This document shows positions 5,830 to 12,967 of a DNA stretch of 14,980 nt, piece by piece. Each line of letters begins with the position of its first letter. Positions within the stretch are counted from its first letter, which is position 1. This stretch comes from Holophagaceae bacterium UBA1801. Lineage in GTDB: Bacteria; Acidobacteriota; Holophagae; Holophagales; Holophagaceae. Made by a program: the position numbers and the translations under genes. Where the stretch lies: contig DCFP01000117.1 of NCBI GenBank assembly GCA_002319925.1, positions 39,262 to 54,241 of the forward strand, written 5' to 3'. A model generated the notes under the pieces. It was not told the origin of the DNA. It ran no database searches and saw only the letters and a list, made by a program, of their open reading frames with translations.

Positions 5830-6846
5830 ATGGCCCCACGCAAGAGCAGCAAGAGCCCGGAAACCTCGGTGGCAAAGGCATCCCCTAAACCCCGCGGCCG
5901 GAAACCTGCGTCTTCAAAATCGACTGGGGCGAAACTCCAGGCCGAGATCGCCCCCGTTCCGGTAGTGGAAGAGGCCCCCGCCCCGGCCAAGCGGGGCCGG
6001 AAGCCGAAAACAGCTGCCCCTGCCCCGGAAGTTCCGAAGGTGGAAACCACTCCGGCGGCTCCTGCCTCTGTCGCCGAGGCGGAGACCGGCAGCGGATTCC
6101 CGGCGAATGTGCAGACCATTCTCACGGCTATCCAAGAAGGCCGGGCCGTGGAATTGATCTTCGCGGATGCCGATGCGAATCCACCACGGACCTTCGAAGC
6201 CCGCCAACTCGTCTTTGATGTCTTCACCAAGGCTTGGTTCATCTGGGGTTGGGACCGCCGCTACAACGCCGAGCGCCACCATCGCGTGGACCTGCTGTCC
6301 GAGGTGAACATCGTGGAAGGCGTCGGCCGGGCGGCCCAGGGCCCCTACAAGGACGGAACGCCTGCCAACCAGATCGGCGGCTGGCTGGGCGGCGAGCCCA
6401 TTCCCGTCCGGGCCATTCTGCTCAAGCAGTGGATCTACGCGGTGAAGCAGGCACCCGCGGTATTCCCCGACTTCAAGCTCGAGGATCTTGAGGAAGGCAA
6501 GGCCATGGTTTCCTTCGTGGGCACGGACCTCCGCGCCATCGCCCGCTGGTGCATGCAGTTCGGTGACGGCATCCAGGTCCTGGAGCCCCAACGGCTCATC
6601 GATCGCATTAAGCAGGTGGGCGTCACCTGGGCCGGCAAGCCAGCCGTTCAGCCCGCAGCGCCTCCCCAGCCCAAACCGGCGCCCGAGCCCAAATCCGAAC
6701 CCAGGCCCGAATTCCACCGCAAGCCGGAACATCCCCGCCACGAGCCCCGGGAACATCACGAACCCCGCGAGTTCAAAGAAACCCGGGAAAGCGAGGCTCC
6801 CAAGCCGAAATCCGGCAAGATCGAGATCCGGATCGACCGGTTGTAG
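5830..6846 (+). CDS. WYL-domain protein with AT-hook-like N-terminus and charged tail
   Basis: The 338-residue protein has three parts. Residues 1-90 are Ala/Pro/Lys-rich and disordered, with two RGRKP cores (PRGRKP at 21-26 and KRGRKPK at 54-60) that match the AT-hook minor-groove-binding motif. Residues about 93-163 look like a WYL domain (VELIFADAD, KAWFIWGWDRRYNAERHHRVDL). Residues about 190-263 resemble the WCX extension usually found after WYL (VRAILLKQWIYAV, then DLRAIARWCMQFGDGIQVLEP). Residues 270-338 are a Pro/Glu/Lys/His-rich tail. WYL domains usually sense nucleic-acid or nucleotide ligands in transcription regulators that carry a winged helix. Here the helix is absent and AT hooks may supply DNA binding, so a nucleoid-associated or damage-responsive regulator is an inference. 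The ATG at 5830 has GGAG about 11 nt upstream. It appears monocistronic. Confidence 0.75.
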   Translation: MAPRKSSKSPETSVAKASPKPRGRKPASSKSTGAKLQAEIAPVPVVEEAPAPAKRGRKPKTAAPAPEVPKVETTPAAPASVAEAETGSGFPANVQTILTAIQEGRAVELIFADADANPPRTFEARQLVFDVFTKAWFIWGWDRRYNAERHHRVDLLSEVNIVEGVGRAAQGPYKDGTPANQIGGWLGGEPIPVRAILLKQWIYAVKQAPAVFPDFKLEDLEEGKAMVSFVGTDLRAIARWCMQFGDGIQVLEPQRLIDRIKQVGVTWAGKPAVQPAAPPQPKPAPEPKSEPRPEFHRKPEHPRHEPREHHEPREFKETRESEAPKPKSGKIEIRIDRL

Positions 6847-6942
6847 GCGGAGGACCTCGGGCCGTCCCCAAAAGCGATCCCAGGCCATCGGAGTGGGTCG
6901 GATATCCATTTCCGGCCGTGAAAGGTGTGCGGATCGCAATTC

Positions 6943-6971
6943 TTGACCAGAACAATCAGGAACTGTAAGAT
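6943..6971 (+). promoter_or_regulatory. Sigma-70-type promoter of the Rrf2-ttcA operon
   Basis: TTGACC at 6943-6948 and TAAGAT at 6966-6971 are separated by exactly 17 nt, a close match to the housekeeping consensus. Transcription would start near 6978, about 25 nt before the regulator's TTG start. This is the best-looking promoter in the window. Confidence 0.7.
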
Positions 6972-6983
6972 TTCGACTGGTCA
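6944..6983. promoter_or_regulatory. Candidate operator: inverted repeat spanning the Rrf2 promoter
   Basis: TGACCAG at 6944-6950 and CTGGTCA at 6977-6983 are a perfect 7-bp inverted repeat. One half overlaps the -35 box and the other the expected transcription start. Rrf2 regulators often bind at their own promoters, so autoregulation is plausible. The 26-nt separation is larger than in IscR-type operators, so the halves might bind separate dimers or be chance. Confidence 0.35.
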
Positions 6984-7001
6984 TAGCTGGGAGATCCGTC
7001 C

Positions 7002-7511
7002 TTGAAGATTTCGGCCCGCGGGAGATATTCGATGCAAGCTTTGTTCGATCTGGCCCACAACAGCCACGGACAGCCGGTGCCGCTGCATCTCATCGCCCAG
7101 CGCCAGGACCTCAGCCTGCCTTTCCTCGAACAGATCTTCAACAAGCTCAAGCGGGCCGGAATCGTGGCCAGCGTGCGCGGCCCCAAGGGCGGCTACATCA
7201 TCACCCGGCCTTGCAATCAGGTCACGGTGGGCGATGTGCTCCGGCTTACGGACGGCAGTTTCTACGCGGTCGCCCGGGAAGACCCGAAGGGCGCCAAGAG
7301 CGCCATCAAGGCCGATGCAACCATGAACAGCCTGCTCTGGAAGCAGCTGTCGGAACACATCACCAACTTCATGGACACCATCACCCTGGCGGACCTCTGC
7401 GTCGAAAGCGCCAGCAACTGCTGCCCCAACTGCACGTGCCCGAACTACACCCATGAACTCGCCGAAGACTTGAAGAGCGGGCACCGCAAGCCCCATGGCA
7501 CTCTGAATTGA
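7002..7511 (+). CDS. Rrf2-family transcriptional regulator with C-terminal cysteine cluster
   Basis: Rrf2 proteins (IscR, NsrR, RirA and relatives) are dimeric winged-helix regulators that often sense Fe-S status, iron or nitric oxide through a bound cluster. The 169-residue protein opens with the family signature MKISARGRYSMQALFDLA. It continues with the helix-turn-helix and wing LPFLEQIFNKLKRAGIVASVRGPKGGYIITRP at about residues 39-70. The three cysteines usually found near residues 91-106 are absent. Instead there is a cluster Cys133, Cys140, Cys141, Cys144 and Cys146 near the C-terminus, plus Cys71. The start is TTG at 7002, with GGGAG at 6989-6993, 8 nt upstream. Only 7 nt separate it from ttcA, so the two are very probably co-transcribed. 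A cluster or metal bound by the C-terminal cysteines is an inference. Confidence 0.92.
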   Translation: MKISARGRYSMQALFDLAHNSHGQPVPLHLIAQRQDLSLPFLEQIFNKLKRAGIVASVRGPKGGYIITRPCNQVTVGDVLRLTDGSFYAVAREDPKGAKSAIKADATMNSLLWKQLSEHITNFMDTITLADLCVESASNCCPNCTCPNYTHELAEDLKSGHRKPHGTLN

Positions 7512-7518
7512 ATCTGCC

Positions 7519-8349
7519 TTGAGCAACCCCTGCGCCCTGCCCAGCTTAGCTCTGCCTCCCACGGACGAGGATCTGAAGGGCTTGCCCAAACTGGAGGAAC
7601 GTATTCGCCGCAAGGTAGGCGTATGCGTTACCGAATATGAACTGATCCAGGAGGGAGACCGTATCCTGGTGGGCCTCAGCGGCGGCAAGGATTCCTGGGC
7701 TCTGCTGGATGTGCTCGAGTCCCTGAGACGCCGTGCTCCCATAAAATTCGAGGTTCACGGCATCACCATCGATCCCGGCTTCCCCGGCTATAACCCGGAC
7801 CGCATCGCGGATGTCTGCGAGCAGAAAGGCATCCCGCACCAGATTCTTCCCGCGCCCATCGACACCATGATCCGCAAGAAGCCCGAGATCACACCCTGCG
7901 CCATGTGCTCGCGCCTGCGGCGCGGCGTGATCTACACCTTCGCGAAACAGCACGGCTACACCAAGATCGCCCTGGGACATCATCTGGACGACCTCATCGA
8001 GACCCTGCTCATCAACCAGTTCTTCGAGGGCAGGCTATCCACCATGCCCCTGAAACTGAGGAGCGACGATGGCGCCAACACGGTGATCCGTCCTTTAGGC
8101 ACTTGCGAGGAAGAGGATCTGCGGCGCCTTGCATGGCTGAAGGGCTATCCCATCGTACCCTGCGGTTGTCCCCTTTGCGGCGCTTCCGTGCTGGAGTCCC
8201 GCCGTGCTCAGATCAAAGCGCTCGTGGCGGACCTGCGCAAGAGCATCCCCGACCTCAAATACTGCCTGCTCAAGGCCATGAAGAACGTGAAGACCAGCCA
8301 TCTGCTCGACAAGCATCTGCTGGCACTTCCGAAGGAATTCCTGCGTTGA
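7519..8349 (+). CDS. ttcA: tRNA 2-thiocytidine biosynthesis protein TtcA
   Basis: TtcA is an ATP-dependent, Fe-S-dependent enzyme that thiolates cytidine 32 in certain tRNAs. The 276-residue protein has the PP-loop SGGKDS at residues 54-59 after EEGDRI-like sequence (IQEGDRILVGL). It also has the CxxC pair Cys127/Cys130 (CAMCSRLRRG), the segment ALGHHLDDLIETLLIN and a second cysteine cluster, Cys215, Cys217 and Cys220 (PCGCPLCG). The C-terminal MKNVKTSHLLD matches the family. Three of these cysteines would hold the [4Fe-4S] cluster. The first start in frame is TTG at 7519, which has no clear ribosome site. Family similarity begins only at LPKLEERIRR, so the in-frame TTG at 7582 is an alternative. 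Translational coupling to the Rrf2 gene 7 nt upstream could explain the weak start. Confidence 0.9.
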   Translation: MSNPCALPSLALPPTDEDLKGLPKLEERIRRKVGVCVTEYELIQEGDRILVGLSGGKDSWALLDVLESLRRRAPIKFEVHGITIDPGFPGYNPDRIADVCEQKGIPHQILPAPIDTMIRKKPEITPCAMCSRLRRGVIYTFAKQHGYTKIALGHHLDDLIETLLINQFFEGRLSTMPLKLRSDDGANTVIRPLGTCEEEDLRRLAWLKGYPIVPCGCPLCGASVLESRRAQIKALVADLRKSIPDLKYCLLKAMKNVKTSHLLDKHLLALPKEFLR

Positions 8350-8400
8350 GCTGAAGACCGGAGCTGATAGCCTATTCGGATCACCGGAGTCCTCCATCCC

Positions 8401-8805
8401 ATGAACCCCACGACCAGAGCTTGGGCCACCAAGGCTGAGGCGGATCTCGCCACCGCGGAACGGGAGCTGCAGGTTCAGGAGAATCCGAATTTCGACGCGG
8501 TCTGCTACCACGCCAAGGAATGCGCCCTGAACTACCTCAAGGCACGCCTGGAAGCGGCGGAGGTCGCGTTTCCCATCACCTCGCACCTGGTCGTGCTGTT
8601 GGAACTTTGCCTCGAACTCGAACCGGGCTGGGAATCCTTCCGTGAGCACCTGCGCTTCCTCACGACTTCCGCCAACCAGAGCCTGGAAGCCGACTCTCAG
8701 ACGGATCTCGGGGTCGCCACACAGGCAGTGGAGATGACGAAGGCCTTTCGGGAGGAAGTGAAGCGCGGCCTGGAGAACTGGCCGACGACAGCGGAACAGG
8801 AATAG
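8401..8805 (+). CDS. HEPN-domain protein, solitary
   Basis: The 134-residue all-helical protein matches the HEPN pattern of small nucleotide-binding helical bundles. It has an N-terminal WATKAEADLATAERELQ helix, then YHAKECALNYLKARLEAAEV and TSHLVVLLELCLEL, and a final helix VATQAVEMTKAFREEVKRGL. HEPN proteins often pair with a MNT nucleotidyltransferase as toxin-antitoxin modules or act as RNases through an Arg-x4-6-His motif. Neither a nucleotidyltransferase gene nor an obvious Arg-x4-6-His in the expected late helix is present, and the usual ARYP-like segment reads DSQTDLGVAT. A non-catalytic nucleotide-binding or scaffold role is more likely than toxin activity. The ATG at 8401 has GGAG about 12 nt upstream. 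It sits 51 nt after ttcA on the same strand and could be in the same transcript. Confidence 0.75.
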   Translation: MNPTTRAWATKAEADLATAERELQVQENPNFDAVCYHAKECALNYLKARLEAAEVAFPITSHLVVLLELCLELEPGWESFREHLRFLTTSANQSLEADSQTDLGVATQAVEMTKAFREEVKRGLENWPTTAEQE

Positions 8806-8874
8806 CCCGTAACCCAGGTCAGTCCCAATGCCCATGATAGGGTTGAGGGAGATCGCGCCGAGGCTGGGTTGAGC

Positions 8875-9756
8875 ATGCCGTTTCTGTCCCGCATTCCAGA
8901 TCACCGCAAGGGTCTAGTCTATATCGTCATCGCAGCCCTGCTCTGGAGCTCGAGCGGGCTGTTCATCAAGGTCCTCACCCTCACGGCCTTCCAGATCAGT
9001 TTCTTCCGGTCACTGGTGGCGGCAATGACGATCGTGGCGGTTCTGCGGTTCCAGGGCCGCAAACCGGAATTCCATTTCAGGCTCCCGGACCTGGCCTGCA
9101 CCCTCTGCTACGCCATGACCGTGATCCTCTTCGTCACGGCCACCAAGCTGACCACCGCGGCCAACGCGATCTTCCTGCAGTTCACGGCGCCCATCTACTT
9201 GCTGTTCCTGGAGCCCTGGGTCTTCAAGCGGCCGATCCTGCGCAACGACATCCTGGCCGTGGCCGCGTGCATGGGCGGCATGGCGCTGTTCTTCGCGGGT
9301 CACCTCGAGCTGGGAGGCATGATCGGCAATCTGCTGTCCATCCTCTCCGGCATGTGCCTGGCGACCTTCTCCATCCTGCTGAAGTGGAAGCGGGTCCGGA
9401 ATCCCCTCCAAGATCCCATCAGCGCCCTCATCCTGGGCAACTTCACCGTGGGGCTCCTGTGCCTGCCCTTCGTGTTTCCAGTGACAGTTTCCGCAGGACA
9501 GGCCATTTCGCTGATCTACCTGGGCGTCTTCCAGCTCGGCATCAGCTTCATGCTCTTCACGGCCGGGCAGCGCTACGTTTCCGCCACCGCCGCGGCCATC
9601 ACCAGCATGCTCGAAGCCGTCTTCAATCCCGTCTGGGTGTTCCTGGGCATCGGGGAGAAACCCTCGCCCTTCGCCATGGTGGGCGCCTTGGTGGTGATGG
9701 TCGTGATCCTCTGGTACAACCTCCGGGCCGCTGTTACGGCGCCGCGAACAGCTTGA
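8875..9756 (+). CDS. EamA/DMT-superfamily transporter (10 membrane helices)
   Basis: This inner-membrane protein of 293 residues has the two-fold EamA repeat of the drug/metabolite transporter superfamily, at about residues 12-141 and 150-283. About ten hydrophobic helices are visible: 13-33, 38-58, 70-89, 92-114, 124-142, 148-169, 182-203, 208-229, 237-258 and 265-282. Family-typical pieces include LLWSSSGLFIK near the start, ANAIFLQFTAPIYLLFLEP at the end of the first repeat and AAAITSMLEAVFNPVW in the second. Members export amino acids, metabolites or drugs, and the substrate cannot be told from sequence. The ATG at 8875 is used. An in-frame TTG two codons upstream (8869) is equally possible. 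Its 3' end overlaps the convergent small gene by 23 nt. Confidence 0.88.
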   Translation: MPFLSRIPDHRKGLVYIVIAALLWSSSGLFIKVLTLTAFQISFFRSLVAAMTIVAVLRFQGRKPEFHFRLPDLACTLCYAMTVILFVTATKLTTAANAIFLQFTAPIYLLFLEPWVFKRPILRNDILAVAACMGGMALFFAGHLELGGMIGNLLSILSGMCLATFSILLKWKRVRNPLQDPISALILGNFTVGLLCLPFVFPVTVSAGQAISLIYLGVFQLGISFMLFTAGQRYVSATAAAITSMLEAVFNPVWVFLGIGEKPSPFAMVGALVVMVVILWYNLRAAVTAPRTA

Positions 9757-10006
9757 GGTTCTCGATCCGGCCCGTGGATTCATCCCAGGAGAGGTCCACA
9801 TTCAGGCCCTCCGTCAGCGCCGTTCGCAATAGTTCGAACTGCATGGATTCAATGGAACGCGTGATCGTTGAAGGTTCGGGATCATCGGGGAAGTACCACC
9901 AGATGGGCGCCGACTCCGAGACTCCCGTGCCATCCTCCAGGATCTGAGCGAAACAGAAATCGTGGCCCACTTTCAGGTACTGAACCTTGCCAATCAGTTC
10001 GGCCAT
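9734..10006 (-). CDS. Hypothetical 90-residue protein
   Basis: I do not recognise this family. The 90-residue acidic protein starts MAELIGKVQYLKVGHDFCFAQ and has an aromatic segment, APIWWYFPDDPEP. It then has a likely helix, SIESMQFELLRTALTEG, and a final strand-rich part, LNVDLSWDESTGRIENLKLF. The beginning (GKVxxLxxGxDFCFAQI) and the end (VxLxWDESTGRIENLKL) are reminiscent of the first and last strands of an OB-fold, but this is a weak impression. The ATG at 10006 is preceded by GGAAG about 8 nt upstream. It lies 15 nt after the SCP2-like gene on the same strand, so the two are probably translated from one mRNA. Its tail overlaps the transporter gene end by 23 nt. Confidence 0.7.
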   Translation of the reverse strand: MAELIGKVQYLKVGHDFCFAQILEDGTGVSESAPIWWYFPDDPEPSTITRSIESMQFELLRTALTEGLNVDLSWDESTGRIENLKLFAAP

Positions 10007-10021
10007 GGCGTTGTCTTCCTT

Positions 10022-10402
10022 TCAGCAGATGTCCGTCTTCTCATCGGGGGACGCCAGTTGCTTCAGCAGCCGCTTGCCCAGCTTCTCGTCACCGCGCACC
10101 CTAAGCCGCCGCCGCGCGAAGGCGATGAGGGGAGAAAGCTCGCCATCCGCGATCTTCTTCCAGGTGTTCATCCGGGTGATGATTTCCAGATCGGGCATGT
10201 CCTCCGAATGTTGCCGAGTCCTGCAGCCCTGCTCGTCCAGCACGAGATCCCACTGTGTGTGTTCTTCCTTGTCCACGATGCGGAACCGGACGCAGCCCTT
10301 CTCACCGCTGGCCTGCAGCCGCTCCGCCAGGCACTGGAACATCGAGCCGAGATCCCCTCGCTTTCGGCCGCTCAGGGGCTGTAGCGTCGCATACTTCTCC
10401 AT
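10022..10402 (-). CDS. SCP2-like lipid-binding domain protein
   Basis: The 126-residue protein resembles the sterol-carrier-protein-2 fold, which binds lipids or acyl-CoA in a hydrophobic tunnel. The recognisable order is a strand pair CVRFRIVDKEEHTQWDLVLDEQG (about 37-59), then the PDLEII strand and WKKIADGELSPLIAFARRRLRVRGD (about 81-105). That last part matches the SCP2 pattern of a helix, a Gly-x-x-x-Pro turn and an R-V-x-G-D strand. It is soluble with no signal peptide. The ATG at 10402 is preferred over the adjacent GTG at 10405 because GGAGGT (10408-10413) is then 5 nt away rather than 2. It lies 107 nt downstream of hypF on the same strand. No link to hydrogenase maturation is known to me. 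Confidence 0.7.
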   Translation of the reverse strand: MEKYATLQPLSGRKRGDLGSMFQCLAERLQASGEKGCVRFRIVDKEEHTQWDLVLDEQGCRTRQHSEDMPDLEIITRMNTWKKIADGELSPLIAFARRRLRVRGDEKLGKRLLKQLASPDEKTDIC

Positions 10403-10509
10403 CACCGACCTCCACTGCTGCGCAGGGCAAAACTGGGCTGAAACGTGTTCCAGGAAATTCCAGGCCCATCCTCCCTCATCCCAAGGGAAAGATCAAGTTG
10501 CCAGAATGC

Positions 10510-12774
10510 TCAGGCTGTCAACTCCGCCTGTTTTGCGGCCACCCAGGCCTGTCCCAGCGAGATGGCCCCATCGTTCACCGGGAATGAAATCGGCAAGTGG
10601 ACCCGGAAACCCGCGGCCACCAAACGTTCTCGTACCAAACGGGCCAGCAGAGCATTCTGGAAGCAGCCACCGCAAAGGACGACATTCTCGATCTGTGCGC
10701 GCGAGGCCCACGCAACGGCCAGATCCGCCAGGGCGCCGTGGAACCGGTTCGCGATGATCCTTGCGCTGAGACCGCTCCGCAGATCCTCCAGGATCGCCCG
10801 GATCATGGATGCGGGATCCGCCACGAGACACTCCTCCTCCAAGAAGTCCCACGGATAGGCGCCCGAGTCGGTCACACCTTCGGCGGCGAATTCGAGCTCC
10901 ATGGCTGCCTGCCCCTCGAAGCCTCGCATGGTGCGGATCCCCGTCAGGGCCGAGACGGCATCGAAAAGCCGTCCCATGCTGGAGGTGCGCGGCGTGTTCA
11001 ACCCCCGCTCGAGCATGGATTGCAGCAGAGGCCGCTCGGAAGGTGTGTAGCGGGCTTCGATGACCTCCAGCGAATGGAACAATTCCCAGAGCAGACCGCT
11101 CGCGCTGCGGCGGGATTCCTTCACGGCCCGCTCGCCGCCGGGCAGGGGGAAGGTGCGCAAATGGCCGGTACGCCTGAAGCCGCGGGCATCAACCACGAGA
11201 GCTTCGCCGCCCCAGACCGTACCATCGGTTCCGAACCCGGAGCCATCCCAGGTCAGTCCGAGCACCGGCACGTCCAGGCCCAGCTCCGCCATCACCGCCG
11301 CCACATGGGCGTGGTGGTGCTGAACCTTCACAAGCGGCACCTGCCACTGCGCCGCCAGAGTCTCTGCAAGCCGCGTGGAGGCATAATCCGGATGCAAATC
11401 GCAGGCGAGGATCTGCGGCTTCACATCGAAGAAAGCCAGCAGGTCGCGCACCGTGCGCTCCAACAGGCGGGTTCCCTGGAGGCTGTGGAGATCTCCGAGG
11501 TGCTGGCTCACGACGGCCTGGCCGCGATGGAGCAGCGCGATGGTGTTCTTCTGGTGGGCGCCCAGTGCCAGTACCGGCGGCGCGTCAACCGCCACTGGAT
11601 GCGCCAAGGGCGCGAAGCCACGGGCCCGCCGCAGGATGGAGGGACCATGTTCGTCCACTCTCATCACGGAATCGTCGACAGGTCGCAACACCGGGCGATC
11701 ATGGATCAGGAAGAGATCCGCGATCTCTCCGAGCCGCTCAAAGGCATCAGCATCCTCAATGGCCATGGGCTCTTCGGACAGGTTGCCGCTGGTGCAGATC
11801 AAGGGACGGTTGGCCTCTTTCAACAGGAGCCTGTGCAGGGGCGCATAGGGGAGGAAGGCCCCCAGCCTGGGATTCCTCGGCGCCACAGCCTCGTGCACGC
11901 CCGCCCCTGGGCGCCGTTGCAGCAGAAGTATGGGAGCCTCAGGCGAGGCCAGGATTCGCGCTTCCTCTTCACTGACGACACAGTCCCCTTCCAACTGCTC
12001 CATGGAAGGGAACATCACCGCGAAGGGCTTCTCTTCGCGGCGCTTCCGTTTACGCAGCTTCTCGATGGCTTCCTGCGAGGTGGCGTCCACCAGGAGCTGG
12101 AACCCGCCCAACCCTTTGAGTGCGAGGACATCACCTCGCTGCAGAGCCGCTACAGCACCCTCTAGAGCGGCGTCGCGGGTCGAAATTTCCGCGCCGTTGT
12201 TTCCCACCAGCCGCAGATGAGGACCGCATGTGGGGCATGCGACGGGCTGCGCGTGGAAACGGCGATCCAGGGGATTTGTGTATTCCTTCAGGCAATCGGG
12301 ACAGAGCGGAAAGCCTTTCATGGAGGTCTTCGGGCGGTCGTAGGGAAGACCTTCGATGATGGAATAGCGCGGTCCGCAATAAGTGCAGTTGGTGAACGGG
12401 TAGCGGTAGCGACGCTCGCCGGGCGTGTCCATCTCGCGTGCACAGTCGGGGCAGATGGCCAGGTCCGCGGGAACGGACGGTCTCGTTTCCGAACTCGCAC
12501 CGCTGGCCACGATTTCGAAGCGGGATTCGCCGTCCACCTCCGGGATCTCGCTCACCGCCACGTGTTCGATACGGGCGGGAGTGGGGCGTTCGCGTTCAAG
12601 GGCAATCAGGAAACCATCCGAGGATGATTGAGGCCCTTGGATCTCGATTTCCACGCCATCTGGACGGTTTCTAACCCAGCCGGTCACGGCGTGAACGTGC
12701 GCGATCCTGAACACGAAGGGCCGGAATCCCACGCCCTGGACCACGCCACGGACTTGGATGCTCAGGCGAGGCAT
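10510..12774 (-). CDS. hypF: Carbamoyltransferase HypF, hydrogenase maturation
   Basis: HypF makes carbamoyl-AMP from carbamoyl phosphate and ATP and transfers the carbamoyl group to the C-terminal Cys of HypE. This is the first step in making the CN ligands of the NiFe active site. The 754-residue protein has all usual parts: an acylphosphatase domain (about 1-90, VQGVGFRPF at 12-20); two zinc fingers (Cys108/111 with Cys130/133, and Cys158/161 with Cys180/183); and a YrdC-like domain (about 205-390, LKGLGGFQLLVDA). A Kae1-like domain follows with QHHHAH at 485-490, GGCFQN at 702-707 and NDGAISLGQ at 734-742. The ATG at 12774 (MPRLSIQVRG) matches the family. A longer frame to 12849 would only translate the repeat element upstream. 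The ribosome site is weak (GGAA about 10 nt before). Confidence 0.96.
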   Translation of the reverse strand: MPRLSIQVRGVVQGVGFRPFVFRIAHVHAVTGWVRNRPDGVEIEIQGPQSSSDGFLIALERERPTPARIEHVAVSEIPEVDGESRFEIVASGASSETRPSVPADLAICPDCAREMDTPGERRYRYPFTNCTYCGPRYSIIEGLPYDRPKTSMKGFPLCPDCLKEYTNPLDRRFHAQPVACPTCGPHLRLVGNNGAEISTRDAALEGAVAALQRGDVLALKGLGGFQLLVDATSQEAIEKLRKRKRREEKPFAVMFPSMEQLEGDCVVSEEEARILASPEAPILLLQRRPGAGVHEAVAPRNPRLGAFLPYAPLHRLLLKEANRPLICTSGNLSEEPMAIEDADAFERLGEIADLFLIHDRPVLRPVDDSVMRVDEHGPSILRRARGFAPLAHPVAVDAPPVLALGAHQKNTIALLHRGQAVVSQHLGDLHSLQGTRLLERTVRDLLAFFDVKPQILACDLHPDYASTRLAETLAAQWQVPLVKVQHHHAHVAAVMAELGLDVPVLGLTWDGSGFGTDGTVWGGEALVVDARGFRRTGHLRTFPLPGGERAVKESRRSASGLLWELFHSLEVIEARYTPSERPLLQSMLERGLNTPRTSSMGRLFDAVSALTGIRTMRGFEGQAAMELEFAAEGVTDSGAYPWDFLEEECLVADPASMIRAILEDLRSGLSARIIANRFHGALADLAVAWASRAQIENVVLCGGCFQNALLARLVRERLVAAGFRVHLPISFPVNDGAISLGQAWVAAKQAELTA

Positions 12775-12795
12775 GGCCGCAATTCCAAAAAGCTC

Positions 12796-12949
12796 ACCGC
12801 AGAGAGCGCAGAGGAGAAACGAAAAGAGCGCAGAGAAAAGTAAAAACAAGGCGCAATTTGGTGTCCCATCCGCGTTTCAGCGAACATGCCCGCAGCGAGC
12901 GCTTTTCCTCTGCGCCCTTTCTTTGACTTTTCTCCGCGCCCTTTGCGGT
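12796..12949. repeat. Long inverted GA-rich repeat between hypB and hypF
   Basis: Arm 1 (12796-12840, starting ACCGCAGAGAGCGCAGAGG) and arm 2 (12902-12949, whose reverse complement starts ACCGCAAAGGGCGCGGAG) are imperfect inverted copies of about 45-48 bp, separated by about 60 bp. Within each arm the motif GCGCAGAG recurs. Together they almost fill the 193-bp gap between hypB and hypF and could form a very long mRNA hairpin. From memory, similar CGCAGAGG-rich short repeats occur between genes in many bacteria, but I cannot name a characterised family. Confidence 0.7.
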
Positions 12950-12967
12950 TCATCTTTTCCAGCCGAC

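Noticed and set aside
12775..12849. A hydrophobic, signal-like N-terminal extension of HypF (MFLLFSALFSFLLCALCG)
   Set aside because: It is the translation of the GA-rich repeat arm. HypF is cytoplasmic and family similarity begins at the internal Met at 12774.
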